DNA of 64,000 bases from Photobacterium sp. Ph5. GTDB taxonomy: Bacteria > Pseudomonadota > Gammaproteobacteria > Enterobacterales > Vibrionaceae. The notes below the pieces were generated by a model. The model was not told the DNA's origin. It saw only the letters and a program-made list of their open reading frames with translations, and did no database searches. The first letter of the stretch is position 1. The number at the start of each line of letters is the position of its first letter. The DNA is taken from assembly GCF_022129445.1 (NCBI RefSeq), contig NZ_JADQAQ010000008.1, positions 58,492 to 122,491 on the forward strand. The letters run 5' to 3'. Positions 47,258 to 55,533 of this stretch are shown here, one piece after another. Both the position numbers and the translations under genes were made by a program.

Positions 47258-47872
47258 ATGTCTAAGAAATTTAGTCACGATATTGTCGAGAAAAACGTTG
47301 GTTTACTATCGATTTTAATCATTGTGGCGATCAGCTTTGGGGCTCTGGTTGAAATAACCCCACTGTTATATCAAGAGCAAACAACTGAACCTGTTGAAAA
47401 TTTACGCCCTTATACCGCACTAGAAATGGAAGGCCGTGACCTTTACATCGCGAATGGTTGTAACGTTTGTCACAGCCAGATGGTACGTCCTTTCCGCTCT
47501 GAAACTGAGCGTTATGGTCATTACTCAGTAGCAGGCGAAAGCGTATGGGAACACCCATTTTTATGGGGTTCAAAACGCACAGGTCCCGATCTTGCTCGTG
47601 TTGGCGGTCGTTATTCGGATGAATGGCACCGTGTTCACTTAATTGATCCTCGCGCAGTTGTACCCGAATCAAACATGCCAGGCTTCCCTTGGCTTGAAGA
47701 AAATGTACTAACTGGTGAATTAACCAGTAAGAAACTTCAAGTGTTCCGCGATCATTTTGGTGTACCTTACACTGACGAAGAAATTGCGAATGCAGGTAAT
47801 GATGTAAAAGGCAAAACAGAAATGGATGCTTTAATTGCTTACCTTCAATCACTTGGTCATGCAATGAAATAA
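47258..47872 (+). CDS. ccoO: cytochrome cbb3 oxidase subunit II (CcoO), monohaem cytochrome c
   Basis: 204 residues. One N-terminal membrane anchor (about 13-32) is followed by a periplasmic cytochrome c domain with haem motif Cys68-Asn-Val-Cys71-His72 and the conserved [18 protein letters not shown]. It accepts electrons from CcoP and passes them to CcoN. The family length of about 200 is kept. It lies 12 bases after ccoN. Confidence 0.96.
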   Translation: MSKKFSHDIVEKNVGLLSILIIVAISFGALVEITPLLYQEQTTEPVENLRPYTALEMEGRDLYIANGCNVCHSQMVRPFRSETERYGHYSVAGESVWEHPFLWGSKRTGPDLARVGGRYSDEWHRVHLIDPRAVVPESNMPGFPWLEENVLTGELTSKKLQVFRDHFGVPYTDEEIANAGNDVKGKTEMDALIAYLQSLGHAMK

Positions 47873-47881
47873 GGAGATATC

Positions 47882-48064
47882 ATGGAAATTGGTACTATTC
47901 ATAGCATTTGGACCGTGATTCTATTTACTAGCTTTATCGGCATCATTGTATGGGCATACAGTAAACGTCAGAAATCACGCTTTGATGAAGCTGCAAATCT
48001 GGTATTTGCCGATGATGAACTGGATAAATCAACGCTTGAAAGTGAGAGGAGCAAGGACGCATGA
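47882..48064 (+). CDS. ccoQ: cytochrome cbb3 oxidase subunit IV (CcoQ)
   Basis: 60 residues. One membrane helix (about 9-26, SIWTVILFTSFIGIIVWAY) is followed by a charged cytoplasmic tail with a FDEAANLVFADDE motif. CcoQ stabilises the complex. AAGGAG stands 6 bases before the ATG. Its stop overlaps the ccoP start (ATGA). Confidence 0.92.
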   Translation: MEIGTIHSIWTVILFTSFIGIIVWAYSKRQKSRFDEAANLVFADDELDKSTLESERSKDA

Positions 48065-49053
48065 CAACATTTTGGAGTATATGGATCACTGTCATTACTC
48101 TTGGCACTATTTTAGGTGTTGCTATCATTCTTACATGGTGCTCACGAGACAAAATGGGGGTCGAAGAAGGTAAAGACATGGGGCATGAATACGATGGTAT
48201 TCGTGAGATAAATAATCCCCTACCTAAGTGGTGGTTCTATATGTTCTGGGCCACAATTATTGGTGGTCTGGTTTATCTAGTTCTGTTCCCAGGTCTTGGT
48301 AATTTCAAAGGCGTACTTGGTTGGCAAAGTTCGGATCAAACAGTTCGTTCAATTGAAGAATCAAATCAATCAATTGCAATGTCACAACGAGAGAAATCAT
48401 TAGACCAATACGCAAAAGAGTTAAATGATGCTGATTCAAAATTTGGCGCGATCTTTAAGCAATTAGCTTATAACCACGCAGGAACGGAATACCTGCCGAT
48501 TCCTGAAATTGCGCAAAATGAAGATGCTATCAAAGTAGGACAACGTTTGTTTCTCCAAAACTGTGCTCAATGCCATAGTTCAGATGCGCGAGGACAGAAA
48601 GGTTTCCCTAATCTTACGGATAATGCATGGTTGTATGGTGGCGAAGCTGAAACCATTAAAACAACGCTTATGCATGGTCGCCAAGGTGTAATGCCGGCTT
48701 GGCAAGATTCTTTAGGAGTTGATGGTGTACGTGAAGTAACAAGTTATGTACTAAGCCTTTCAGGTAGAAAAGTTAATACTAAAGAAGCGCTAGCGGGTAA
48801 ACAACGGTTTGTTGTTTGTGCTGCATGTCATGGTACAGATGGTAAAGGTAACCCTGCTTTTGGTGCGCCAGATTTAACCGACCAAAATTGGTTATACGGT
48901 GGTTCACGTAAAGCGGTTGAAGCAACCATCGCTTATGGCCGTCAAGGCGTAATGCCCGCTTGGTCAGAAATACTGGGGGAAGATAAAATTCAGCTTATCT
49001 CAGCTTATGTATGGAACTTAAGTAATCCAACTGAACAACAACCAACCAATTAA
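48061..49053 (+). CDS. ccoP: cytochrome cbb3 oxidase subunit III (CcoP), dihaem cytochrome c
   Basis: 330 residues. Two membrane segments (about 7-26 and 57-77) are followed by two cytochrome c domains, with haem motifs at 168-172 (CAQCH) and 253-257 (CAACH). Each has a methionine ligand region of the form GRQGVMPAW. It takes electrons from soluble or membrane cytochromes. Translation is coupled to ccoQ by a 4-base overlap. A strong terminator follows, which separates the structural from the assembly genes. Confidence 0.96.
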   Translation: MTTFWSIWITVITLGTILGVAIILTWCSRDKMGVEEGKDMGHEYDGIREINNPLPKWWFYMFWATIIGGLVYLVLFPGLGNFKGVLGWQSSDQTVRSIEESNQSIAMSQREKSLDQYAKELNDADSKFGAIFKQLAYNHAGTEYLPIPEIAQNEDAIKVGQRLFLQNCAQCHSSDARGQKGFPNLTDNAWLYGGEAETIKTTLMHGRQGVMPAWQDSLGVDGVREVTSYVLSLSGRKVNTKEALAGKQRFVVCAACHGTDGKGNPAFGAPDLTDQNWLYGGSRKAVEATIAYGRQGVMPAWSEILGEDKIQLISAYVWNLSNPTEQQPTN

Positions 49054-49107
49054 CACTCAGTAACAAGTTTGTTAACAATAAACTTTTAAAACTGAGACCT
49101 GTATCCT

Positions 49108-49136
49108 AGCCCCTGACCCTTTCAGGGGCTATTTTC
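49108..49136 (+). terminator. terminator of ccoNOQP
   Basis: 9-bp perfect stem AGCCCCTGA / TCAGGGGCT, loop CCCTT, then ATTTTC. Confidence 0.82.
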
Positions 49137-49197
49137 AATCTAATCTTTTTTCTCACTCAATTTATATACTCTCTAAATAGCGATAAGGTGAATTCCT

Positions 49198-49692
49198 ATG
49201 CAAAAACCTTGGTATAAGCAGTTTTGGCCTTGGTTTGTATTTTCTATTCCTGCGATTTCAATTATTTATAGCTTAACGGCTGTTTATATTTTTTCTAATA
49301 ATCAAGTTGATTTAGTCGCTGAGGATTACTACAAAAAAGGCAAAGCAATCAATATTGATCGTTCTCGTTTACGGGTGGCTGATGCTTTAAACATTCACGC
49401 GAACATAACCATTAATCAGGATAAAAATGTCACCATCAATTTAGATAAGGGTGACTTGAAACAACAACCTACTATTCGCGTGACCTTTTCACACCGCACA
49501 CTTGCGGATAAAGATTTTAGCCAAATGATCACAGCCGACTTAAAAGGCACTTATCACTTTGTTACACCTGAGTCTTTAAATGGCCCATGGTTTGTTGAAA
49601 TTGAACCTTTTAAAGGTGATTGGATGTTACAAGGACGTGTAAACGTACCAACATCTTCCCCGATTTCGTTGTACGGGCAGAGTAAGGAATGA
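49198..49692 (+). CDS. ccoH: FixH family cbb3 assembly protein (CcoH)
   Basis: 164 residues. An N-terminal membrane helix (about 10-32), the family motif VDLVAEDYYKKGKAINID at about 36-53, and a periplasmic beta domain with GDWMLQGRV near the end are typical of FixH/CcoH. CcoH is required for assembly or stability of cbb3 oxidase. The stop overlaps the start of ccoI (ATGA), so the two are coupled. Transcription must start after the terminator at 49108-49136 or read through it. Confidence 0.9.
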   Translation: MQKPWYKQFWPWFVFSIPAISIIYSLTAVYIFSNNQVDLVAEDYYKKGKAINIDRSRLRVADALNIHANITINQDKNVTINLDKGDLKQQPTIRVTFSHRTLADKDFSQMITADLKGTYHFVTPESLNGPWFVEIEPFKGDWMLQGRVNVPTSSPISLYGQSKE

Positions 49693-52085
49693 CAAAAGAA
49701 AACCATGCAAATCATGACTGCTACCACTGTGGCGATCCAGTACCGAGTGGTAGCAAATTTGACGTCGAAATATTAGGCCAACTTCGATCAATGTGTTGCC
49801 CAGGCTGTGAAGCTGTAGCAACAACCATTGTTCAAAGTGGCCTTACTTCGTATTACGAGTACCGAACTGAACCTGCCGAAAAAGCAGATTTAGTTCCCGA
49901 ACAGCTTAAGTCACTCTCCCTTTATGATCACGCTGATATCCAGCAAGATTTCGTTCGCACGACAGTTCAAAATTTCAGTGAGGTCTCCCTTTCTGTTGAA
50001 GGTGTATCCTGTGCTGCTTGCGCGTGGTTAATTGAAAAGCAATTAGTGCGCGAAGATGGTGTCATCTCCATTCGTGTCAATACCACCACACACCGCGCAT
50101 TACTCGTTTGGGATACTGAAAAAGTACAACTGAGCCATTTATTAGCGGTTATTCACAACATTGGTTATAAAGCCTCCCCCTTTGAAGCTGATGCTCAGGA
50201 GCTGCAATACCATAACACTATGAAACAGTACCTGTATAAACTCGGGATTGCTGGTATTGCAACAATGCAGGTGATGATGCTTGCTATTGCGTTATATTTT
50301 GAAGTTTTTGGTGATTTAGATAGTGAATTTAAGAACTATCTCCGTTGGGTAAGCCTGATTTTTGCCACCCCCGTTTTACTTTACTCGGCACTGCCTTTCT
50401 ACATTAATGCGTGGAGAAGTTTAAAAGCCTTCACGTTAGGTATGGATGTTCCTGTTTCTATCGCTTTACTATTTGCGTACGGGGCCAGTTTGTATGCTAC
50501 CGTTATGGAAAAAGGAGAAGTATTCTTTGAATCTATTTCAATGTTTACATTCTTTTTACTACTAGGTCGATTTTTAGAAATGCGTGCTCGTCGACAAGCC
50601 GCTGCAGCCAGCGCTAATTTGTTAAAACTTATCCCAAGCATGGCAACGCTTGTTAATGGTGAACAAGTCGCAGCAAAAACACTTAAGGTAGGTGACGTTG
50701 TCACTATTTTACCTGGAGAGCACTTCCCCGCTGATGGTGAAATAGACCAAGGGTTAACAACGGTTAATGAATCGATGCTAACGGGGGAATCTGTTCCTGT
50801 AACTCGCTCGACTGGAGATAAGGTTTATGCTGGAACAATTAACGGTGATGCTAATGTCACAATGACAGTTACAGTAAATAGAAATGAGTCGCTTATCTCT
50901 AATATTGTACGCCTACAAGATGAAGCTCAACTATCAAAACCCAAAGTCGCAGAACTAGCTGATAACGTAGCACGCTATTTTGTCGCTGCAATACTGATAA
51001 TAGCCGCTGGGACTTGGTTTTATTGGCATCAGCATCAACCTGAGGATGCATTATGGATCACATTGGCAGTTTTAGTTGCCACCTGCCCTTGTGCTCTATC
51101 TTTAGCGACGCCGACGGCCATTACTTGTTCAACCTCTACACTCGGAAAATTAGGAATATTACTTCGTAAAGGTCATGTTTTAGAAACACTATGCAAAGTT
51201 AATCGACTGGTATTAGACAAAACTGGCACCTTAACTGAAGGTAACGTTCGTTTAGTTGAAACACGAAGTTTTACTCACATAGAGCAAGATAAAGCGCTGA
51301 TGATTGCAGCGGAATTAGAGCGTTTCGCCAATCACCCTATTGCTCAAGCTTTTAGCCAATATCGCCAACAAAGCGTACTTTTTGATAATGTCGAGAATGT
51401 AATTGGTTGCGGTTTAAAGGCAACACTAAATGGTGATGAGTGGCGCATTGGTAAATATAGTTTTGCTACTGATATGGAAAATAATCAATCGTTTAAAAAT
51501 AGTAATGAATTCTCGGTATGGTTATCTTGCAATCAGCAACCTATTGCAGCATTTAAATTAGACGACCCAATCCGTCAAGAAAGTGCTCTTTTAGTTAAAC
51601 AATGTCAGCAACATGGTATTAAAGTAACAATGTTAACAGGTGATAATACTGTTCATGCCAATAACGTTGCTAAACAACTGAATATTGATGAGGTTATAGC
51701 TAACCAAACACCACAAGGAAAGTTGGCGTATTTAAACGAATTATCAGCAGATGACGTAGTATTAATGATAGGTGATGGTGTCAATGATGCCCCTGTTCTT
51801 GCAGGCGCTCATCTTTCTGTTGCTATGGGGGGGGGAACAGATATAGCTAAATCTTCAGCAGATATGGTACTACTTGGCGATAAATTAGAGCGTATCATAG
51901 AAGCGCGTACTTTAGCCTTGAAAACTCGAAAAATTATTCGTGAAAATTTATCTTGGGCGCTTGGCTATAACTTAATAATCCTACCTCTGGCTGTTTCAGG
52001 ACTAGTAGCGCCATATATTGCCGTTGTAGGTATGTCAGCAAGCTCGATCATTGTTGTATCAAATTCTTTAAGGTTATTAAAATAA
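49689..52085 (+). CDS. ccoI: copper-exporting P1B-type ATPase for cbb3 assembly (CcoI)
   Basis: 798 residues. The N-terminal cysteine-rich segment CYHC..CCPGC (11-40) is typical of CcoI/FixI and absent from CopA. A heavy-metal-binding domain with Cys108/Cys111 (GVSCAAC) follows, then membrane helices with the ion-binding CPC in ATCPCALSLATP, the phosphorylated DKTGT and the MIGDGVNDAPVL hinge. CcoI delivers copper to the oxidase rather than giving copper resistance. A run of nine Gs (51827-51835) codes for Gly-Gly-Gly in AMGGGTD. It is coupled upstream to ccoH, and ccoS starts on the next base. A perfect matS lies inside at 50692. Confidence 0.95.
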   Translation: MTKENHANHDCYHCGDPVPSGSKFDVEILGQLRSMCCPGCEAVATTIVQSGLTSYYEYRTEPAEKADLVPEQLKSLSLYDHADIQQDFVRTTVQNFSEVSLSVEGVSCAACAWLIEKQLVREDGVISIRVNTTTHRALLVWDTEKVQLSHLLAVIHNIGYKASPFEADAQELQYHNTMKQYLYKLGIAGIATMQVMMLAIALYFEVFGDLDSEFKNYLRWVSLIFATPVLLYSALPFYINAWRSLKAFTLGMDVPVSIALLFAYGASLYATVMEKGEVFFESISMFTFFLLLGRFLEMRARRQAAAASANLLKLIPSMATLVNGEQVAAKTLKVGDVVTILPGEHFPADGEIDQGLTTVNESMLTGESVPVTRSTGDKVYAGTINGDANVTMTVTVNRNESLISNIVRLQDEAQLSKPKVAELADNVARYFVAAILIIAAGTWFYWHQHQPEDALWITLAVLVATCPCALSLATPTAITCSTSTLGKLGILLRKGHVLETLCKVNRLVLDKTGTLTEGNVRLVETRSFTHIEQDKALMIAAELERFANHPIAQAFSQYRQQSVLFDNVENVIGCGLKATLNGDEWRIGKYSFATDMENNQSFKNSNEFSVWLSCNQQPIAAFKLDDPIRQESALLVKQCQQHGIKVTMLTGDNTVHANNVAKQLNIDEVIANQTPQGKLAYLNELSADDVVLMIGDGVNDAPVLAGAHLSVAMGGGTDIAKSSADMVLLGDKLERIIEARTLALKTRKIIRENLSWALGYNLIILPLAVSGLVAPYIAVVGMSASSIIVVSNSLRLLK
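50692..50704. other. matS site, perfect match to the consensus (in ccoI)
   Basis: GTGACGTTGTCAC matches GTGACRNYGTCAC at all positions. Confidence 0.75.
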
Positions 52086-52307
52086 ATGGAAAGTCTTTAC
52101 ATATTAATACCTATCGCTATTGTTTTTGTCTGTATTGCTATCGGTATATTTTTATGGGCAGTTAAAAGCGAGCAATTTGATGATTTAGAGCGTCGTGGGT
52201 ACGACATTTTGTTCGACGAAGATGATACTAAACATAAAAACGCAGTTTCCAATTCTGAATCAATAGGAAAAGAACCACGTAACGATCAAGATAGCAATAA
52301 TGGTTAA
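52086..52307 (+). CDS. ccoS: cbb3 oxidase maturation protein CcoS
   Basis: 73 residues. One membrane helix (about 5-25) is followed by the family signature FLWAVKSEQFDDLERRGYDILFDEDD. CcoS is needed to insert haem and copper into CcoN. It begins directly after the ccoI stop and overlaps the next gene by 8 bases, so the unit ccoH-ccoI-ccoS-TauE-like is tightly coupled. Confidence 0.93.
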   Translation: MESLYILIPIAIVFVCIAIGIFLWAVKSEQFDDLERRGYDILFDEDDTKHKNAVSNSESIGKEPRNDQDSNNG

Positions 52308-52983
52308 TTTAGATTTTTATGCTGCCTTTTTAATAGGCTTAATGGGCGCAGGCCATTGCATCGGCATGTGTGGTGGCATTGCTGCTGCAATCACAATTGG
52401 TATACCAGAAAGTTCCCAAAATAGTATACGCTGGATTTATCTATTAAATTATAATATTGGAAGATTAGTCGCTTATACAATTGCGGGGGCTATTATCGGT
52501 GCAATGCTTGCGGGGATTGCTACCATTAATGGTTCTAATAGCCCATTGATATTAATGCGTTTTATTGCTGCCATCATGATGATTATTTTAGCGCTATATA
52601 TTGGACAATGGTGGTTTGGATTAAATAAATTAGAGCGTGTTGGGCAGGTTGCATGGCGTTATATTTCACCGCTAGCTACTTCATTTTTACCACTCAAATC
52701 ACCGATAAAAGCGTTACCTTTTGGTTTTCTCTGGGGATGGCTCCCCTGTGGCTTAGTTTATTCTACTCTCACATGGGCTGCGGTTTCTGGAAGTGCTCTA
52801 AATGGTGCAATAGTGATGCTTGCTTTCGGACTAGGAACATTACCTGCAATGCTAGCGGTTGGCGGTTTTGCGACGCAGTTAAAAATATGGCTAAAGAACC
52901 TCTATTTTAGACGTGTTAGTGCCTTATTATTAATGGCTTATGGCATTCAAACTGGTTATATAGCAATCAAACAAATATTATGA
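52300..52983 (+). CDS. TauE/SafE-family membrane protein linked to cbb3 assembly
   Basis: 227 residues with about six hydrophobic helices. The start FLIGLMGAGHCIGMCGGIAAA, with its two cysteines and histidine, and the middle GFLWGWLPCGLVYSTLTWA are those of the DsbD/TauE-like 'sulfite exporter' family found after ccoS. The cysteine and histidine near the membrane surface would suit metal or thiol handling. The true substrate is unknown; the position argues for a part in oxidase or copper maturation. No ccoG gene was seen in the window. Confidence 0.82.
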   Translation: MVNLDFYAAFLIGLMGAGHCIGMCGGIAAAITIGIPESSQNSIRWIYLLNYNIGRLVAYTIAGAIIGAMLAGIATINGSNSPLILMRFIAAIMMIILALYIGQWWFGLNKLERVGQVAWRYISPLATSFLPLKSPIKALPFGFLWGWLPCGLVYSTLTWAAVSGSALNGAIVMLAFGLGTLPAMLAVGGFATQLKIWLKNLYFRRVSALLLMAYGIQTGYIAIKQIL

Positions 52984-53019
52984 CCTTTTTATTACTCGTA
53001 ATAATGCTTCATAATATGT

Positions 53020-53040
53020 TAAAATATTGACCTACATCAA
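53020..53040 (+). promoter_or_regulatory. fnr promoter with FNR box
   Basis: An extended -10 element (TG-T-TAAAAT, hexamer 53020-53025) is followed by TTGAC-CTAC-ATCAA (53027-53040), one mismatch from the FNR box TTGAT-N4-ATCAA. The box covers the expected start point, which is a repressing position, so fnr probably represses itself as in E. coli. Confidence 0.65.
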
Positions 53041-53057
53041 ATTGGTTAGACAGGCAT

Positions 53058-53822
53058 ATGATTTCAGACAAGCTCACAACAAAACGTATCCAATCAGGCG
53101 GGTGTGCAATTCACTGCCAAGATTGCAGTATTAGTCAGTTATGCATTCCTTTCACGCTGAATGAGTCTGAGCTAGACCAACTGGATCAAATCATAGAACG
53201 AAAAAAACCGATCCAAAAAGGTCAGGAGCTATTCAAAGCAGGTGACGAGCTAAAATCGTTATATGCTATTCGTTCTGGCACCATTAAGAGCTACACCATT
53301 ACCGAACAAGGTGACGAGCAAATTACTGCCTTTCATCTTGCGGGTGATTTAGTAGGTTTTGATGCGATCAATGAAATGCAGCATCCAAGTTTTGCTCAAT
53401 CACTTGAAACATCAATGGTGTGTGAAATCCCATTTGAAATTCTTGACGATCTTTCAGGTAAAATGCCAAAACTTCGTCAACAAATCATGCGCTTAATGAG
53501 CAATGAGATTAAAGGCGATCAGGAAATGATCTTGCTGCTTTCTAAAAAGAATGCGGAAGAACGTCTAGCTGCTTTCTTATACAATCTATCATTACGATTC
53601 TCACAACGTGGCTTCTCCCCTCGTGAGTTCCGTTTAACCATGACACGTGGTGATATTGGTAACTACCTAGGTTTGACAGTAGAAACTATCAGTCGCTTAC
53701 TTGGTCGTTTCCAAAAATCAGAAATGCTAAGTGTTAAAGGCAAGTATATTACGATCATTGATCATGATGAATTAGCTCGTCTTGCTGGTGTGGCTAAAAG
53801 CAACACATTACCTCCACAATAA
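53058..53822 (+). CDS. fnr: oxygen-sensing regulator FNR
   Basis: 254 residues. The [4Fe-4S] ligands Cys20, Cys23, Cys29 and Cys122 have the same numbers as in E. coli. A cyclic-nucleotide-binding fold (about 50-150), a dimer helix and a CRP-type HTH ([24 protein letters not shown], with the E..SR recognition residues) follow. FNR turns on anaerobic respiration when oxygen is low. Downstream of the cbb3 assembly genes it is the likely regulator of that cluster. A terminator follows. Confidence 0.97.
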   Translation: MISDKLTTKRIQSGGCAIHCQDCSISQLCIPFTLNESELDQLDQIIERKKPIQKGQELFKAGDELKSLYAIRSGTIKSYTITEQGDEQITAFHLAGDLVGFDAINEMQHPSFAQSLETSMVCEIPFEILDDLSGKMPKLRQQIMRLMSNEIKGDQEMILLLSKKNAEERLAAFLYNLSLRFSQRGFSPREFRLTMTRGDIGNYLGLTVETISRLLGRFQKSEMLSVKGKYITIIDHDELARLAGVAKSNTLPPQ

Positions 53823-53831
53823 TCGTTTTAA

Positions 53832-53839
53832 CCCTACCC
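53832..53839 (-). other. KOPS octamer, pointing left
   Basis: CCCTACCC on the + strand is GGGTAGGG on the minus strand, matching GGGNAGGG. It lies to the right of dif and points left towards it, as expected. Confidence 0.5.
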
Positions 53840-53852
53840 TTTTTAAATTTTA

Positions 53853-53880
53853 AAGCATCGTTTATAACGGTGCTTTTTTA
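53853..53880 (+). terminator. Rho-independent terminator of fnr
   Basis: Stem AGCATCG / CGGTGCT (one G-U pair) with a seven-base loop, followed by Ts. Confidence 0.78.
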
Positions 53881-54094
53881 TTTCGCTAATCCGCTATTTC
53901 TTCTATTTATTTGTTCAGCGTATCAAAGTTTGCACAATTTTCTCTATTATCATTCCCATATCTTTCTATTCTAGGTTACAGTATTTATAAGGATTTATTT
54001 AGTCTCTTGATATCTAAGTACATAGCCGTTGTTATTTATGTTTTGAATTAAATTCATCAAGAGATAGCCTACACAGTTGTGTAAAGGGGGCATT

Positions 54095-55036
54095 ATGCAA
54101 AAGTATAAAAATATCTTAGTTGTCGCTGATCCTGAAAAAGAACAACAACCAGCGATCTCACGCGCCGTTCATCTTGCCAAAATAAGCAAAGATGTAAAAA
54201 TTATTATTTTCTTAGCTATTTATGATTTCTCTTATGAAATGACATCGATGTTATCATCAGATGAACGTGATGCCATGCGTCGTGGTGTCGTCATGCAGCG
54301 AGAAGAATGGTTAAAAGAGATTGTTCAACCTCACCTTGAACAAGGCATTGATATTGAAATAAAAGTGGTTTGGCACAATCGTCCGTATGAGGCAATCATT
54401 GCCGATGTATTTAGCCAAGACATTGATCTTCTCATCAAAGCTACCCATGAACACGACCGTTTAGGTTCAGTGATTTTCACACCAACAGATTGGCATCTGC
54501 TTCGTAAGTGTCCTATCCCCGTACTATTAGTAAAAGGTAATAATTGGCCAGAGCATGGTAAAGTATTAGGTTGTGTCAATATCTCTACTGATGATGAAAC
54601 GCATGATAAGCTTAATGAAAAAATCGTCAAAGAATCATTGGCATTTGCTTCTATTGCTAATGCCGAAGTTAATTTAGTTAATGCCTACCCTGCAACACCG
54701 GTAAATATTACGATTGAACTACCAGAATTTGATCCTGCTAGTTATACCGATGCCGTGCGTGGTCACCACCTAATGACGATGAAAGCACTCCGCCAGAAAT
54801 ATGGAATTAGCGAAGAACAAACTCATGTACTTGAAGGATTACCCGAAGACATTATTCCTCAGGTTGCTGAAGATATAAAAGCTGAACTGGTCATATTAGG
54901 TACAACGGGCCGTACTGGATTATCAGCTGTCTTTATTGGAAATACCGCTGAAAATACAATTGATAGTCTAGATTGTGATTTACTGGCTTTAAAACCCGAT
55001 GGTTACGTCAGCCCATTAGCTCCTAACATTGATTAA
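54095..55036 (+). CDS. uspE: universal stress protein E
   Basis: 313 residues from the ATG at 54095, preceded by a GGGGG purine run. An in-frame TTG 18 bases earlier has no ribosome binding site. It has two tandem Usp domains, as in E. coli UspE. The first contains YDFSYEMTSMLSSDERDAMR and VVWHNRPYEAIIADV. The second contains NLVNAYPATPVNI and the end motif LGTTGRTGLSAVFIGNTAE. UspE supports survival and aggregation under stress. It follows fnr, as in E. coli. Confidence 0.95.
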   Translation: MQKYKNILVVADPEKEQQPAISRAVHLAKISKDVKIIIFLAIYDFSYEMTSMLSSDERDAMRRGVVMQREEWLKEIVQPHLEQGIDIEIKVVWHNRPYEAIIADVFSQDIDLLIKATHEHDRLGSVIFTPTDWHLLRKCPIPVLLVKGNNWPEHGKVLGCVNISTDDETHDKLNEKIVKESLAFASIANAEVNLVNAYPATPVNITIELPEFDPASYTDAVRGHHLMTMKALRQKYGISEEQTHVLEGLPEDIIPQVAEDIKAELVILGTTGRTGLSAVFIGNTAENTIDSLDCDLLALKPDGYVSPLAPNID

Positions 55037-55039
55037 ATA

Positions 55040-55065
55040 AGAAAGGCCTCATTTGGGGCCTTTCT
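55040..55065. terminator. bidirectional terminator between uspE and the 55081 gene
   Basis: 9-bp stem AGAAAGGCC / GGCCTTTCT, four bases after the uspE stop; converging genes share it. Confidence 0.78.
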
Positions 55066-55080
55066 ATTAAATATTGAATA

Positions 55081-55383
55081 CTATTTTTTCTTCTCACTAT
55101 CTTGTAGCGTTAGCCACTTAGCAAACTTAGTGATATACCATTCGTTGGCTTTTTCTTTACAATATGCTCGGCTTAGCTTACGACGACTCCATTCAGAAGC
55201 AATAGCAGAGCGTGTTTGGTTTGATGTCCGCTCTTTTAAATAAATACTACACAATTCCGCATTTGTCATATTCTGCGCATAGCCATTAACTTGTCCACCA
55301 CCTAACCCTAGCTCTTGCGCTTGATGAGAGCTACAACCAACAATAAGTACAAAGCTCGTTGTGATTAAAATACTGCGTAACAT
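55081..55383 (-). CDS. small lipoprotein, unknown
   Basis: 100 residues from the ATG at 55383. An upstream in-frame ATG (55416) would add 11 residues before the signal peptide and has no ribosome binding site. The N-terminus MLRSILITTSFVLIVGCSS is a lipoprotein signal with the acylated cysteine near residue 17. The mature part is helical, with cysteines at about 46 and 74, a motif TNAELCSIYL and a basic C-terminus. I do not recognise the family. Confidence 0.72.
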   Translation of the reverse strand: MLRSILITTSFVLIVGCSSHQAQELGLGGGQVNGYAQNMTNAELCSIYLKERTSNQTRSAIASEWSRRKLSRAYCKEKANEWYITKFAKWLTLQDSEKKK

Positions 55384-55533
55384 GAATGTCTCTATCGTCG
55401 AAATATTTCCAATCATGTTATCAGCTTCAAAACATAAAGAATATTGTTAAGCATGCGTTGAGATACTGGCTATGTCTTATTTTTGATAAAATGACTTCTT
55501 ATTAACAACCTACTCTTTAAGTTACACAGTTTT

